From Candidatus Eisenbacteria bacterium (GTDB lineage Bacteria; Eisenbacteria; RBG-16-71-46; JAFGJU01), in assembly GCA_026388185.1 (NCBI GenBank), contig JAPLKG010000008.1:1-64000 (forward strand): a stretch of DNA of 64,000 nt, written 5' to 3'. The notes under the pieces are model-generated. The model saw nothing but the letters and a program-made list of their open reading frames with translations. It did not search any database and was not told the origin of the DNA. The number at the start of each line of letters is the position of its first letter. Position 1 is the stretch's first letter. The translations under genes and the position numbers were made by a program. Shown here piece after piece: positions 35,061-43,279 of this stretch.

Positions 35061-35447
35061 ATGTATAGCGAGAAAGTGATGGAGCATTTCAGGAATCCCA
35101 GAAACGTGGGAAGTATCGAGAATCCTGACGGAGTCGGCCAGGTCGGCAATCCGGTCTGCGGCGACATCATGAGGCTGGAAATCAAGGTCAAAGACAATCG
35201 CATCGAGGACGTCAAGTTCAAGACGTTCGGTTGCGGCGCCGCCATCGCTACGAGCAGCATGGTCACCGAGCTGGTCAAGGGCAAGACCCTGGACGAGGCG
35301 CTCGCCATATCCAACAAGACCGTGGCGGAAGCTCTAGAGGGACTGCCTCCGGTGAAGATGCACTGCTCGAACCTCGCCGCGGACGCTCTGCACAAGGCGA
35401 TAGAAGACTATCTGGCAAAGCAAAAATCTCAGGGCACGACACCTTGA
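35061..35447 (+). CDS. iscU: Fe-S cluster scaffold IscU
   Basis: 128 residues. Scaffold with the three ligand cysteines: [18 protein letters not shown] and KMHCSNLA, plus the Asp of CGD. The LPPVK HscA-binding motif is seen as LPPVKMHC. hscA/hscB, iscA and ferredoxin genes are not adjacent. Its stop overlaps the mnmA start (TTGA). Confidence 0.95.
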   Translation: MYSEKVMEHFRNPRNVGSIENPDGVGQVGNPVCGDIMRLEIKVKDNRIEDVKFKTFGCGAAIATSSMVTELVKGKTLDEALAISNKTVAEALEGLPPVKMHCSNLAADALHKAIEDYLAKQKSQGTTP

Positions 35448-36658
35448 GTAGTTCATCGCGTCCACACCCCGCTCGCGTCGCGGTTGCCATGAGCGGCGGC
35501 GTTGACAGCTCCGTTGCCGCGGCCCTTCTCGTCGAGAAGGGCTATCACGTATTTGGCGTCACGATGAAACTGTGGTGCTACGGGGAGGCGCAGGCGAACA
35601 CCAAGCCCTGTTGTTCGCTCGCCGCGATAGAGGACGCCAAATCAGTTGCGGCAAGACTCGGCATCTCCCACTACGTAATCGACCTCGAGAATTGCTTTGA
35701 GACTGAAGTCGTTCGCCCGTTTTGCCTGGACTACTCACGAGGGCGAACCCCGAACCCCTGCGTGCTGTGTAACGCGCGTGTGAAGTTCGGGGGTCTCATG
35801 GACAAGGTCCTCTCGATGGGGGCCGATTTCCTGGCCACCGGCCACTACGCAATCCTGGGGCGGAGTGAGAGCCCAAGTCCCGATCAATCGCGGGGGACGT
35901 CCGGCTCCGATTCTGGCGGAAGATGGCGCCTGCGCCGCGCCGTGGATCCCACCAAAGATCAGAGTTACGTGTTGTGGGGGATAGAAGAGTCCCGTCTTTC
36001 CAGGATTCTGTTTCCCCTGGGTGAACTCACAAAGCGGCGAGTGCGCGACGTTGCATCACGAATGGAACTCGATTCCGCGGAGCGCCCCGAGAGTCAGGAC
36101 GTTTGTTTTGTAGAATCCGACTCTTGTGGCGAGTTTGTCGCGCGGCGGCTTTCTCAGATGGGTTTCCGGGTCTCCCCTGGACCCGTGACCGACGTCTCGG
36201 GCACTCAGCTCGGAACTCACGACGGACTCGTTCACTTCACCATTGGACAGAGGCGCGGCCTCGGTGTGTCCTCGAGTGAACGACTGTACGTCGTGGCCCT
36301 GAAACCGGAATCTCACACGGTGGTGATAGGTGAGAAAAGACATCTCTTGGCCAGAGAATTCGTCTGTTCCGACGTCAACTGGGTCACGGAGTTAGACTAT
36401 CGGTTTCCGCTCGAAGCTTTTGTTCAGATTCGCTATACGCACGCCGCGGCGGAGGCGGAGATTAGCGTAGAGGAGAAGGTTGAGTCGGGTCGGCACGTCG
36501 GGGCAATAGAGGATGGGGCGAGCCCACACAAATTGAAAACGAGGCTTCGAGTCAGGTTCGAGAAAGAACAGAGCGCCATAACGCCTGGCCAATCGGCCGT
36601 CTTCTACAGAGGGGACGAAGTGTTGGGCGGGGGCATCATCGAACGAGTGTGTGGATGA
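35444..36658 (+). CDS. mnmA: tRNA-specific 2-thiouridylase MnmA
   Basis: 404 residues. Thiolates U34 of tRNAs for Lys, Glu and Gln using sulfur from IscS. PP-loop [12 protein letters not shown], catalytic Cys in [15 protein letters not shown] and the second Cys in SQDVCFVE. An insertion of about 15 Ser/Gly-rich residues sits near residue 145. TTG 35444 overlaps the iscU stop; the longer frame from 35231 overlaps iscU and is not coding. The 3' end abuts a convergent tRNA gene. Confidence 0.94.
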   Translation: MSSSSRPHPARVAVAMSGGVDSSVAAALLVEKGYHVFGVTMKLWCYGEAQANTKPCCSLAAIEDAKSVAARLGISHYVIDLENCFETEVVRPFCLDYSRGRTPNPCVLCNARVKFGGLMDKVLSMGADFLATGHYAILGRSESPSPDQSRGTSGSDSGGRWRLRRAVDPTKDQSYVLWGIEESRLSRILFPLGELTKRRVRDVASRMELDSAERPESQDVCFVESDSCGEFVARRLSQMGFRVSPGPVTDVSGTQLGTHDGLVHFTIGQRRGLGVSSSERLYVVALKPESHTVVIGEKRHLLAREFVCSDVNWVTELDYRFPLEAFVQIRYTHAAAEAEISVEEKVESGRHVGAIEDGASPHKLKTRLRVRFEKEQSAITPGQSAVFYRGDEVLGGGIIERVCG

Positions 36659-36661
36659 TGG

Positions 36662-36735
<74 letters not shown>

Positions 36736-36831
36736 ACCGGCGCTAAGGAACGAAGTGTTTCGCCTGTTAGTCTGGAGCTCTTCGCCAAGAAGATGACGGC
36801 CGCAAGTCGAATCTGGTTCGACAATCTTACG

Positions 36832-36924
<93 letters not shown>

Positions 36925-36954
36925 TGCCAGAGCGACTTGAAAAAAACTAACTGG

Positions 36955-37037
36955 CGGAGGGAGTAGGATTCGAACCCACGGACCTTGCGGTCAACGGTTT
37001 TCAAGACCGTCGCCTTAAGCCACTCGGCCATCCCTCC
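36955..37037 (-). tRNA. tRNA-Ser(TGA)
   Basis: Minus strand, class II. Acceptor GGAGGGA paired with the 3' TCCCTCC, anticodon stem ACGGT/ACCGT with loop CTTGAAA (TGA), T-loop TTCGAAT, encoded CCA at 36954-36952. Lies 30 bases from the tRNA-Ser(GCT) gene. Confidence 0.95.
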
Positions 37038-37177
37038 AAGCTTGTAGTTCTTTCGAACTCGCCCCGTGTGCTTCCTAAACTAGCAGCTAGAGAGCCCACT
37101 GTCAAGCCTCGTGGGTTTGTGGGGCGAGGTGCGGCGCCTCTTCGGTTTGTCGCCTCCGGTGTTGCCTCCGGTAGAGT

Positions 37178-37206
37178 TTGACAGCGCTCGCCTGGCGTGT
37201 TATTTT
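37178..37206 (+). promoter_or_regulatory. promoter for lipoprotein-tadA unit
   Basis: TTGACA (37178-37183), 17-base spacer, TATTTT (37201-37206), 46 bases before the lipoprotein ATG. Confidence 0.65.
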
Positions 37207-37251
37207 CCTTAGGACGCAGTGGCTAATTCAAACATTTGGTGGAGGCTTGCC

Positions 37252-37950
37252 ATGAATAAGCTCGCATCTCTGTTGGTTCTTGTGGGACTGGGTGTTGTCA
37301 CGGCACTTTTTCTTACGGGTTGCGCGGCCAGAGAGGCGGTTCATCCTCTTTTTAGCTACGTTGCTCCAGATTTCGGCAGCAGGGGGGTCAAGACCATAGC
37401 CCTCATGCCCCTTGTTGACCGCGGCGAGACCCAGAAGGCATCATCTATCGTGCTCCCCCTACTTGAAGCGCAGGCACTTCAAAAGAGCGCATACATCTTT
37501 CTTTCCCAGGAGGAGGTTGTCGGAAGGGCAATGAGCACGGGCTCAAAAGAGCAGTACGACAGGCTTGTTCTCAACTGGAGGAAGCAGAGCGAGCTCGGGA
37601 AGGAGAACGTCGTTTCCCTGGGGAAAGGAGCAGCCGCCGAGGCGTTTCTGTTCGGAGAAGTCTTTCGTTGGAGCAAAGAACAGATTGCAGGCAACGTCGA
37701 AGGCGCGTCGCAGACTCAAGTGGGAATAAAGCTTATGCTGATCAGCACCACGACCGGCGAGAAAATCTGGGAAGCCTCCGACGAACAAATGCTGAAGAGC
37801 GCATTCTACAGCCCCATATCCGGGATCGGGACGCACGTGGACGAGGCCGGCATGGTTAGGCAATCGTCTGGCGCCAGTGTACCTGAGCCGCCACCTTTTG
37901 AAGAGGTTGCCAGACGCGTGCTCGACGCTATTTTCAGAGTGTTCCCCTGA
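37252..37950 (+). CDS. putative lipoprotein
   Basis: 232 residues from ATG 37252 (GGAGG 6 bases upstream). Signal with lipobox VTALFLTGC then AARE. The body (GVKTIALMPLVDRGETQKAS, AEAFLFGEVFRWSKEQ, GIKLMLISTTTGEKIWEAS) resembles the GNA1162/DUF799 and CsgG-like group of envelope lipoproteins with a nucleotide-binding-like alpha/beta fold; I cannot place it further. tadA follows after 6 bases. Confidence 0.75.
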   Translation: MNKLASLLVLVGLGVVTALFLTGCAAREAVHPLFSYVAPDFGSRGVKTIALMPLVDRGETQKASSIVLPLLEAQALQKSAYIFLSQEEVVGRAMSTGSKEQYDRLVLNWRKQSELGKENVVSLGKGAAAEAFLFGEVFRWSKEQIAGNVEGASQTQVGIKLMLISTTTGEKIWEASDEQMLKSAFYSPISGIGTHVDEAGMVRQSSGASVPEPPPFEEVARRVLDAIFRVFP

Positions 37951-37956
37951 TGCACG

Positions 37957-38463
37957 ATGTACTCAAGCACTGAACAGAACGACGTCCGGTGGATGAATCT
38001 TGCTCTGGCCGAGGCTGAAGAGGCTCGCGGCAAGGATGAGGTCCCAGTGGGGGCAGTCATCGTCCTGGACGGCAGGGTGATCGGGAGGGGACACAATCAG
38101 GTTGAGACTCTCAATGATCCTACCGCCCACGCAGAGATAATCGCCATTGGTGCTGCCGGCAGTTTTCTCGGGTCGTGGCGTCTCGAAGATGCTACCATGT
38201 ATGTTACTCTAGAGCCCTGCGCCATGTGCGCAGGAGCGATTGTACTTGCAAGGCTCAAGAGGCTTGTGTTCGGCGCCAGGGATCCGAAGGCCGGAGCCTG
38301 CGGGTCTGTGATGGAGGTTATCGGCAACGCTTCTCTCAATCACAAGGTAGGTGTAGAGTCGGGCGTGCTTCAGGATGAAGCGGCCTTGCTGCTGAAGGAG
38401 TTCTTCGGGAGAAAGCGGAGAGATGCGAGAGCGGTTGAATCGGGCGGTCTCGAAAACCGCTAG
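37957..38463 (+). CDS. tadA: tRNA-specific adenosine deaminase TadA
   Basis: 168 residues. Deaminates A34 to inosine in tRNA-Arg(ACG). Zinc-deaminase motifs TAHAEIIAI (His and catalytic Glu) and EPCAMCAGAIVLA (two Cys ligands). The protein core ends near FFGRKRRD as in relatives; the last 15 codons and the TAG stop (38461-38463) lie inside the tRNA-Ser(CGA) gene, so the C-terminal tail is encoded by tRNA sequence. Confidence 0.95.
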   Translation: MYSSTEQNDVRWMNLALAEAEEARGKDEVPVGAVIVLDGRVIGRGHNQVETLNDPTAHAEIIAIGAAGSFLGSWRLEDATMYVTLEPCAMCAGAIVLARLKRLVFGARDPKAGACGSVMEVIGNASLNHKVGVESGVLQDEAALLLKEFFGRKRRDARAVESGGLENR

Positions 38464-38503
38464 GCGGGTAACTGCCTCGGGGGTTCGAATCCCTCTCTCT
38501 CCG
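38417..38503 (+). tRNA. tRNA-Ser(CGA), overlapping tadA
   Basis: Class II tRNA: acceptor GGAGAGA/TCTCTCC, anticodon stem GCGGT/ACCGC with loop CTCGAAA (CGA), long variable arm, T-loop TTCGAAT, encoded CCA 38504-38506. Its first 47 bases are also the 3' end of tadA. Confidence 0.93.
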
Positions 38504-38515
38504 CCACGATAGACC

Positions 38516-38603
38516 GGAGAGATGTCCGAGTTGGCTGAAGGAGCACGATTGGAAATCGTGTACTCAGGAGACTGGGTCGGGGGTTCGAATCCCCCTCTCT
38601 CCG
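38516..38603 (+). tRNA. tRNA-Ser(GGA)
   Basis: Class II: acceptor GGAGAGA/TCTCTCC, anticodon stem CACGA/TCGTG with loop TTGGAAA (GGA), long variable arm, T-loop TTCGAAT, encoded CCA 38604-38606. Confidence 0.95.
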
Positions 38604-38618
38604 CCAGAACACTTGTGT

Positions 38619-38691
38619 GGGGATGTAGCTCAGTTGGGAGAGCGCCTCGTTCGCAATGAGGAGGTCGGCGGTTCGATTCCGCTCATCTCCA
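38619..38691 (+). tRNA. tRNA-Ala(CGC)
   Basis: Acceptor GGGGATG/CATCTCC (one G-T pair), anticodon loop TTCGCAA (CGC), T-loop TTCGATT, encoded CCA 38692-38694. Confidence 0.94.
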
Positions 38692-38759
38692 CCAGCGAAA
38701 CTCGCGGGTGGATGACCGGCAGACATGCTCGGTAGCAGCGCATCTGACGCCGGTTATTC

Positions 38760-38995
38760 CTCCAGCAATGTGTTTCGGCCGTGCTAGGCGGGGAGTCAGC
38801 GGTGCCCTGTAACCCGCAATCCGCTATAGCGGGGCTTAATTCCCAGCCCGAGGCTTTCTTTTTCGGAAAGGCCTTGCGGGCAAGTGGCGTTGATAGCCAG
38901 GACCTGCGCAACCATGGCCCATGAACCCCGTCAGGACCGGAAGGTAGCAGCGGTAAGTGATCACCCTGGTGTGCCGTAGGCCTCCCTGACTGGAG
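38760..38995 (+). ncRNA. ffs: signal recognition particle RNA (large, Alu-containing type)
   Basis: The Alu-domain core GGCCGTGCTAGGCGGGGAG...GCGGTGCCCTGTA is followed by CCGCAATCCGCTATAGCGGGG. The S domain carries the hallmark CCCCGTCAGGACCGGAAGGT...AGCAGCGGTAA with the GGAA tetraloop and asymmetric loop that bind Ffh. CTCCAG (38760-38765) can pair with CTGGAG (38990-38995) to close the molecule. The ends are therefore approximate. Confidence 0.9.
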
Positions 38996-39084
38996 TTAAC
39001 TGCTCGCGCGGCCCCCGGGAAGTGAGGTCGAGGATGGGTGCACGGCCTAAGTAAACAAAGAGCCAAACGCGTCCGGGCGCGACC

Positions 39085-40929
39085 GTGACGAGCAAGGAGC
39101 CAAACTTGTCCTATCTCGTTCTCGCAAGAAAATGGAGACCCTCGACGTTCGAAGAGGTCGTGGGCCAGGCTCACGTCACAAGGACACTGGCCAACGCGAT
39201 TGAGTCCGGCCGGGTAGGGCACGCCTATCTCTTCTCGGGTCCCAGGGGCGTGGGGAAAACAACGACGGCCAGGCTTCTTGCGAAGGCTTTGAATTGCCCC
39301 AATGCGAAAGGAGCCGTCCCCTGTAACGCCTGCGATGTCTGTCGCGAGATCACGATCGGAGTGAGCCTCGACGTCATCGAGATCGACGGCGCATCAAACA
39401 GGGGCATCGATGAGATACGCAATCTCAGGGAGAACGTGAAATACGCACCCACTGGGGGAAAATATAAGGTCTACGTCGTTGACGAAGTACACATGCTTAC
39501 GGATGCCGCCTTCAACGCGCTTCTCAAGACTCTCGAAGAGCCTCCCCCTCACGTGAAGTTCATTCTGGCGACGACTGCTCCGCTCAAGGTGCCCGAGACG
39601 ATTCTGTCTCGCTGCCAGCGCTTCGAGTTCGTTCGCATCCCCACACGAGACGTTTCCGCGCGACTCAAGGACATCTGCTCGGCGGAAGGCTTCAAGGTCA
39701 AGGACGATGTGCTCATTCTCCTTTCTCGAAGGGCGAACGGCAGCCTGAGAGACGCCGAGAGCATGTTGGATCAGCTCATTTCCGCCGGCCTTGAAGAAGC
39801 TCCGGAACTCGACGTTGCCCAACTACTGGGCTTGAGCGGCGCGGAGTCCTTCTTTTCCGTGATCGATGCAGTCAAGGCCAAAGACGCCCGTAAGGCTCTG
39901 GAAGCCTTGGGAGCGCTCTTCGACAAGGGTGCAAACCTCGACGAGTTTGCCGACGGCCTCATGGAACATCTGAGAAACCTCCTTCTCATCAAGATTCATC
40001 CGAATCTTGCTTCTCTTGTCGAAGCGAGCACCGGCCACGTGAAACGCTACGAAGAGCAGGCAAAGCAATTTAGTGAGGGAGACATTCTGCGCTTGATCAA
40101 CATCGCGTCGCGAGCCTCCTTTTACGTAAGGCGAGGTGCCATGCCGAGGCTCCATCTTGAGATGGCAATAGTGGAAATGGCCTACCTCGATTCGACAACG
40201 CAGTTGAGTGAGTTGATTGATAGACTCGAACGTCTCGAGGTGAGCCTGTCGGGTCGAAGCGATGCCCCCGGTCAAGTCGACGGCCCAGGGCGAGCCGCGA
40301 TGCGCCCCGGCCGATCCGAGGCGAGCGCTACGCCCGCGGGCGAGGCTGAGGGTACGACTGGCAAGACGACTCCGCCTGCTCAGGCTGAAGAGCCTGGGCG
40401 AACGATCGCGAGGGCGGCCGCCCCATCCGCAGAGGCTGAGGAGCCTGCACCGGCGATCGCCGAGCCGACCGAGACTGTCTCGACAGGAGAATCTGCGCGA
40501 GCGATTCCCAGGTCACCCGTCGAAGACCCCCAAGCCCGCGGCGAGGGAGTCACGCCGGAATCTCTTGAGAAGTGGAACCTGGTCTTGGCCAGAATAACCT
40601 CACGCAAGAAGTCGCTCGGTGTTTGTCTCTCCGTGGCGCGGTTCCTCGGGATTTCCCAAGGAAGAGTGCTTCTCGGTTTCAGGGAGGACAAGAGTTTCGA
40701 GCAGAGCATCGTCGAGCAAAAAGTGAACAAGAAGGTTTTTCAGGAGGAGTGCACCGAGGTTTTCAAGGCGACTCTTCGAGTGAGTTGCGTTAAGATTGAG
40801 CCGGATTCGGAAGAGACGCCGGAGGAAGTTTCTGCAGCCGAGAGCGGCAACAACAATGCGGAATCAAACGCAGGCGGTTCCCTAAAAACCATAATCGAGT
40901 ATTTTGACGGAGAGATTATTGAGGAATAG
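39085..40929 (+). CDS. dnaX: DNA polymerase III gamma/tau subunit
   Basis: 614 residues. Clamp-loader AAA+ domain: LARKWRPSTFEEVVGQ, Walker A FSGPRGVGKTTTARLLA, zinc-binding cysteines CPNAKGAVPCNACDVC, Walker B VVDEVHMLT and sensor I; then domain III oligomerisation region. Residues about 390-490 are a low-complexity Ala/Glu/Pro/Gly linker (for example AEAEEPAPAIAE), followed by a tau-like C-terminal domain. GTG start 39085 right after the SRP RNA. I saw no convincing slippery A-run frameshift site for a short gamma form. Confidence 0.94.
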   Translation: MTSKEPNLSYLVLARKWRPSTFEEVVGQAHVTRTLANAIESGRVGHAYLFSGPRGVGKTTTARLLAKALNCPNAKGAVPCNACDVCREITIGVSLDVIEIDGASNRGIDEIRNLRENVKYAPTGGKYKVYVVDEVHMLTDAAFNALLKTLEEPPPHVKFILATTAPLKVPETILSRCQRFEFVRIPTRDVSARLKDICSAEGFKVKDDVLILLSRRANGSLRDAESMLDQLISAGLEEAPELDVAQLLGLSGAESFFSVIDAVKAKDARKALEALGALFDKGANLDEFADGLMEHLRNLLLIKIHPNLASLVEASTGHVKRYEEQAKQFSEGDILRLINIASRASFYVRRGAMPRLHLEMAIVEMAYLDSTTQLSELIDRLERLEVSLSGRSDAPGQVDGPGRAAMRPGRSEASATPAGEAEGTTGKTTPPAQAEEPGRTIARAAAPSAEAEEPAPAIAEPTETVSTGESARAIPRSPVEDPQARGEGVTPESLEKWNLVLARITSRKKSLGVCLSVARFLGISQGRVLLGFREDKSFEQSIVEQKVNKKVFQEECTEVFKATLRVSCVKIEPDSEETPEEVSAAESGNNNAESNAGGSLKTIIEYFDGEIIEE

Positions 40930-40984
40930 TGTCGAAACCCTGGCGGGATAGTTTTCCTCGCGTCCCGCGCGTCATGAGGAGAAG

Positions 40985-41296
40985 ATGAAAAACATTTCGT
41001 CGATAATGAAACAGGCGCAGAAGCTCCAGGAACAGATCGTGAAGCTTCAGGACGAGCTTGCCGACAAGACCGTTGAGGCGTCTTCGGGCGGCGGCATGGT
41101 GATCGTCGTGGCAAACGGCAAGCAAGAGATAGTCTCCATCAAGATTAATCCCGAAGTGGTCAACAAGGACGACGTCGAGATGCTTGAGGACTTGATACTG
41201 AGCGCCGTGAACGATGCCAAGAGAAAAGCGGAAGAGCTTGCCAAAGAGGAGTTGGGGAAGATTACGGGCGGTATGGTGCCGCCTGGGATGTTCTAA
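40985..41296 (+). CDS. ybaB: YbaB/EbfC family nucleoid-associated protein
   Basis: 103 residues, normal length: IMKQAQKLQEQIVKLQDELADK, central GGGMVIVVANGKQEIVSIKINPEVV, and a Gly/Pro C-terminus (GGMVPPGMF). DNA-binding tweezer-like dimer. Standard dnaX-ybaB-recR order. Confidence 0.96.
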   Translation: MKNISSIMKQAQKLQEQIVKLQDELADKTVEASSGGGMVIVVANGKQEIVSIKINPEVVNKDDVEMLEDLILSAVNDAKRKAEELAKEELGKITGGMVPPGMF

Positions 41297-41297
41297 G

Positions 41298-41903
41298 ATG
41301 AGCGCGAAGTTTGCGTCCGAATCCATCGAGAGACTCGTCGACGAATTTGTGAGGCTTCCAGGCATCGGCAGGAAGTCGGCGCAGAGGCTTGCGCTTTACA
41401 TTCTCAAGGTCTCGCGGCCTGAAGCTCAGAGGTTCGCTTCGGCCATAATGGACGTGAAGGACAAGGTCGGATACTGCTCCGTTTGCGGCAACATCGCAGA
41501 AGCGCAAACATGTTCTATCTGCGCCGACGGGCGTAGAGAGACAGGAATGCTTTGTGTCGTCGAACAGCCTTCCGACATCATCGCCATAGAGAAGGCCGGC
41601 GAGTACAGAGGACTCTACCACGTGCTGTTGGGCGCGATTTCTCCGCTCGACGGGATCGGTCCCGACGAACTGAGGCTTCGGGAGTTGGTGAAGCGGGTCG
41701 GCGAGGAGGAACTCGACGAGATCATAGTCGCCACGAATCCCACGGCACAGGGCGAAACCACCGCGGTTTACATCAGCCAGTTGCTGAAGCCACACGGGGT
41801 CAAGGTGACTCGAATAGCGCGCGGACTTCCCGTGGGTTCTGATATCGAATATTGTGACGAGCAGACCCTCGCGAAGGCATTCGAAGGTCGAAAGGAAATA
41901 TAG
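41298..41903 (+). CDS. recR: recombination protein RecR
   Basis: 201 residues from ATG 41298, one base after the ybaB stop. Helix-hairpin-helix (FVRLPGIGRKSAQRLALYIL), zinc finger CSVCGNIAEAQTCSIC, Toprim domain (LCVVEQPSDIIAIEKAGEYRG) and C-terminal ATNPTAQGETTAVYI. Loads RecA at gaps with RecF/RecO. Confidence 0.96.
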   Translation: MSAKFASESIERLVDEFVRLPGIGRKSAQRLALYILKVSRPEAQRFASAIMDVKDKVGYCSVCGNIAEAQTCSICADGRRETGMLCVVEQPSDIIAIEKAGEYRGLYHVLLGAISPLDGIGPDELRLRELVKRVGEEELDEIIVATNPTAQGETTAVYISQLLKPHGVKVTRIARGLPVGSDIEYCDEQTLAKAFEGRKEI

Positions 41904-41906
41904 CGA

Positions 41907-43187
41907 CTAGCTCAGCAGCCTTTTCTCTCCCTTCAGGTTCTGGATCTCGGTCACGTCCTGTGCGACTTCGAGGCATCCCAGGTACTTCTTCTTCTGATCG
42001 CGAACGGCAAAGTATCGGATGTAAATCACGCGCCCGCCTTGATTGATCCAGAACTCGGCCACGTCCTTGAGACCGCTCTTGAAGTCACTCACCAACTGAT
42101 TCACGACGTGCACGCTGCTCTGAGGATGGCACTGCTGGACTGACCTGCCAATCACTGCCTTCGTTCTGGGAAAGATACGATGCTCGGGTTCGTTGAAGTA
42201 TCTCACCGTGTCTTTGTCGTCTACAAATGTGACATCAACGGGCAGGGTGTTAAGAAACGGCTGAATCGCCTCTGCGGGCAGGGAACCTGTCTCCAGTTGT
42301 ATCGCAGTCTCCGCCTCGATGCCCGCAGCCGGTCTGCCGAAGCTTGGACGGGCGGTTGCGGCGCCCACTTGAGCGGCGGCTATCTTCGCCGATTGCGGTG
42401 TGAACGAGCAATAGCCAAGCTCGTCAAACTGCTGTCTTATGTCTTTCCATTCGTCCTGCGGTATGACCTTCAAGGCCATCTGAAAGAGGATGTTGTTTTC
42501 CTTGTAGAAATGGTTTGAGAGCATCTGCCCGAGAGCGGTTGCCGTTTCCCTGAGTTGTCTCACCGAATCTGCGCTCGGTGCCCCTTTCAGCGTATCGACG
42601 AACCCGTAGAGCCGTTTCTCGATTTCCCTGATCTTGTTGTGATCCATCCACATGACGGCCGGAGGCTCGGTGACACCGTGCTTCTCTAGGTAGGGGAAGA
42701 GCACGTTCTCTTCCCTCACGTAGTGACTTGCCGAATCCTTGAAACGCCCTACGAGTTCCTCAATCTCTTCCATTTGCTGCCGGGCGGCCTCGAACCCCTT
42801 TGCCTTCTGTCCGCCAGGGGCGAAATCTTTCGTCTCGCTCAAACCGTCGGTCACACATTTCAACTCCTCGGCGAACTTGAGAATCATCTTGTGCTCTTCC
42901 ATGAGAATGTGAATCGGGTGACCGGGAGGCGCCGCGGTTTTTTCCTTATCGAGCGAGTCCTTGAAAACGGCCAGGTGAACGTCGCAGAGCCTGTGCACTT
43001 CTTCTCTTGGCATGCCGTCCTTTATCATCTCCTCCTCGAGCTTGCCGATTTCGGTGGCGTCGATGTCCCCCGCGACCTCCTTGAATCTCTCCTTCATCGA
43101 CTCCGGGTCGGCGCCTTCGTGGAGCCTCTTGATGAGGCCCTTGAGAGCTGCCTTCTTGTCTTGTTTGTTGTTCGGGACATTGGTCAC
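41907..43187 (-). CDS. DUF438 / hemerythrin / PAS protein
   Basis: 426 residues, GTG start. DUF438 (about 8-80, LKGLIKRLHEGADPESMKER), then a hemerythrin domain (about 90-230) with iron-ligand residues in HPIHILMEEHKMIL, HYVREENVLFPYLEKHG, WMDHNKIREIE and NHFYKENNILF, and a C-terminal PAS domain (about 315-420, VDVTFVDDKDTVRYFNEPEHRIF) ending in a QDVTEIQ motif. Cytoplasmic, likely a sensor or buffer of oxygen, NO or redox in anaerobes. No output domain. Convergent with recR with a 3-base gap. Confidence 0.88.
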   Translation of the reverse strand: MTNVPNNKQDKKAALKGLIKRLHEGADPESMKERFKEVAGDIDATEIGKLEEEMIKDGMPREEVHRLCDVHLAVFKDSLDKEKTAAPPGHPIHILMEEHKMILKFAEELKCVTDGLSETKDFAPGGQKAKGFEAARQQMEEIEELVGRFKDSASHYVREENVLFPYLEKHGVTEPPAVMWMDHNKIREIEKRLYGFVDTLKGAPSADSVRQLRETATALGQMLSNHFYKENNILFQMALKVIPQDEWKDIRQQFDELGYCSFTPQSAKIAAAQVGAATARPSFGRPAAGIEAETAIQLETGSLPAEAIQPFLNTLPVDVTFVDDKDTVRYFNEPEHRIFPRTKAVIGRSVQQCHPQSSVHVVNQLVSDFKSGLKDVAEFWINQGGRVIYIRYFAVRDQKKKYLGCLEVAQDVTEIQNLKGEKRLLS

Positions 43188-43279
43188 GATTACCCCCTCG
43201 CGTTGTCGATTAGCTCGTCGTCGGCAAGATCGCGTCGCGTGAACATGTAGTTACGAATGTCGATCATCGCGTCATTTTA

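Noticed and set aside
38460-39222. Minus-strand open frames across the tRNA/SRP RNA region
   Set aside because: They read tRNA and SRP RNA sequence backwards; phrases such as GDERNRTADLLIA are typical spurious translations of tRNA.
39085-40929. Programmed frameshift in dnaX
   Set aside because: No A-rich slippery heptamer with a downstream stem found by eye near the gamma/tau boundary.
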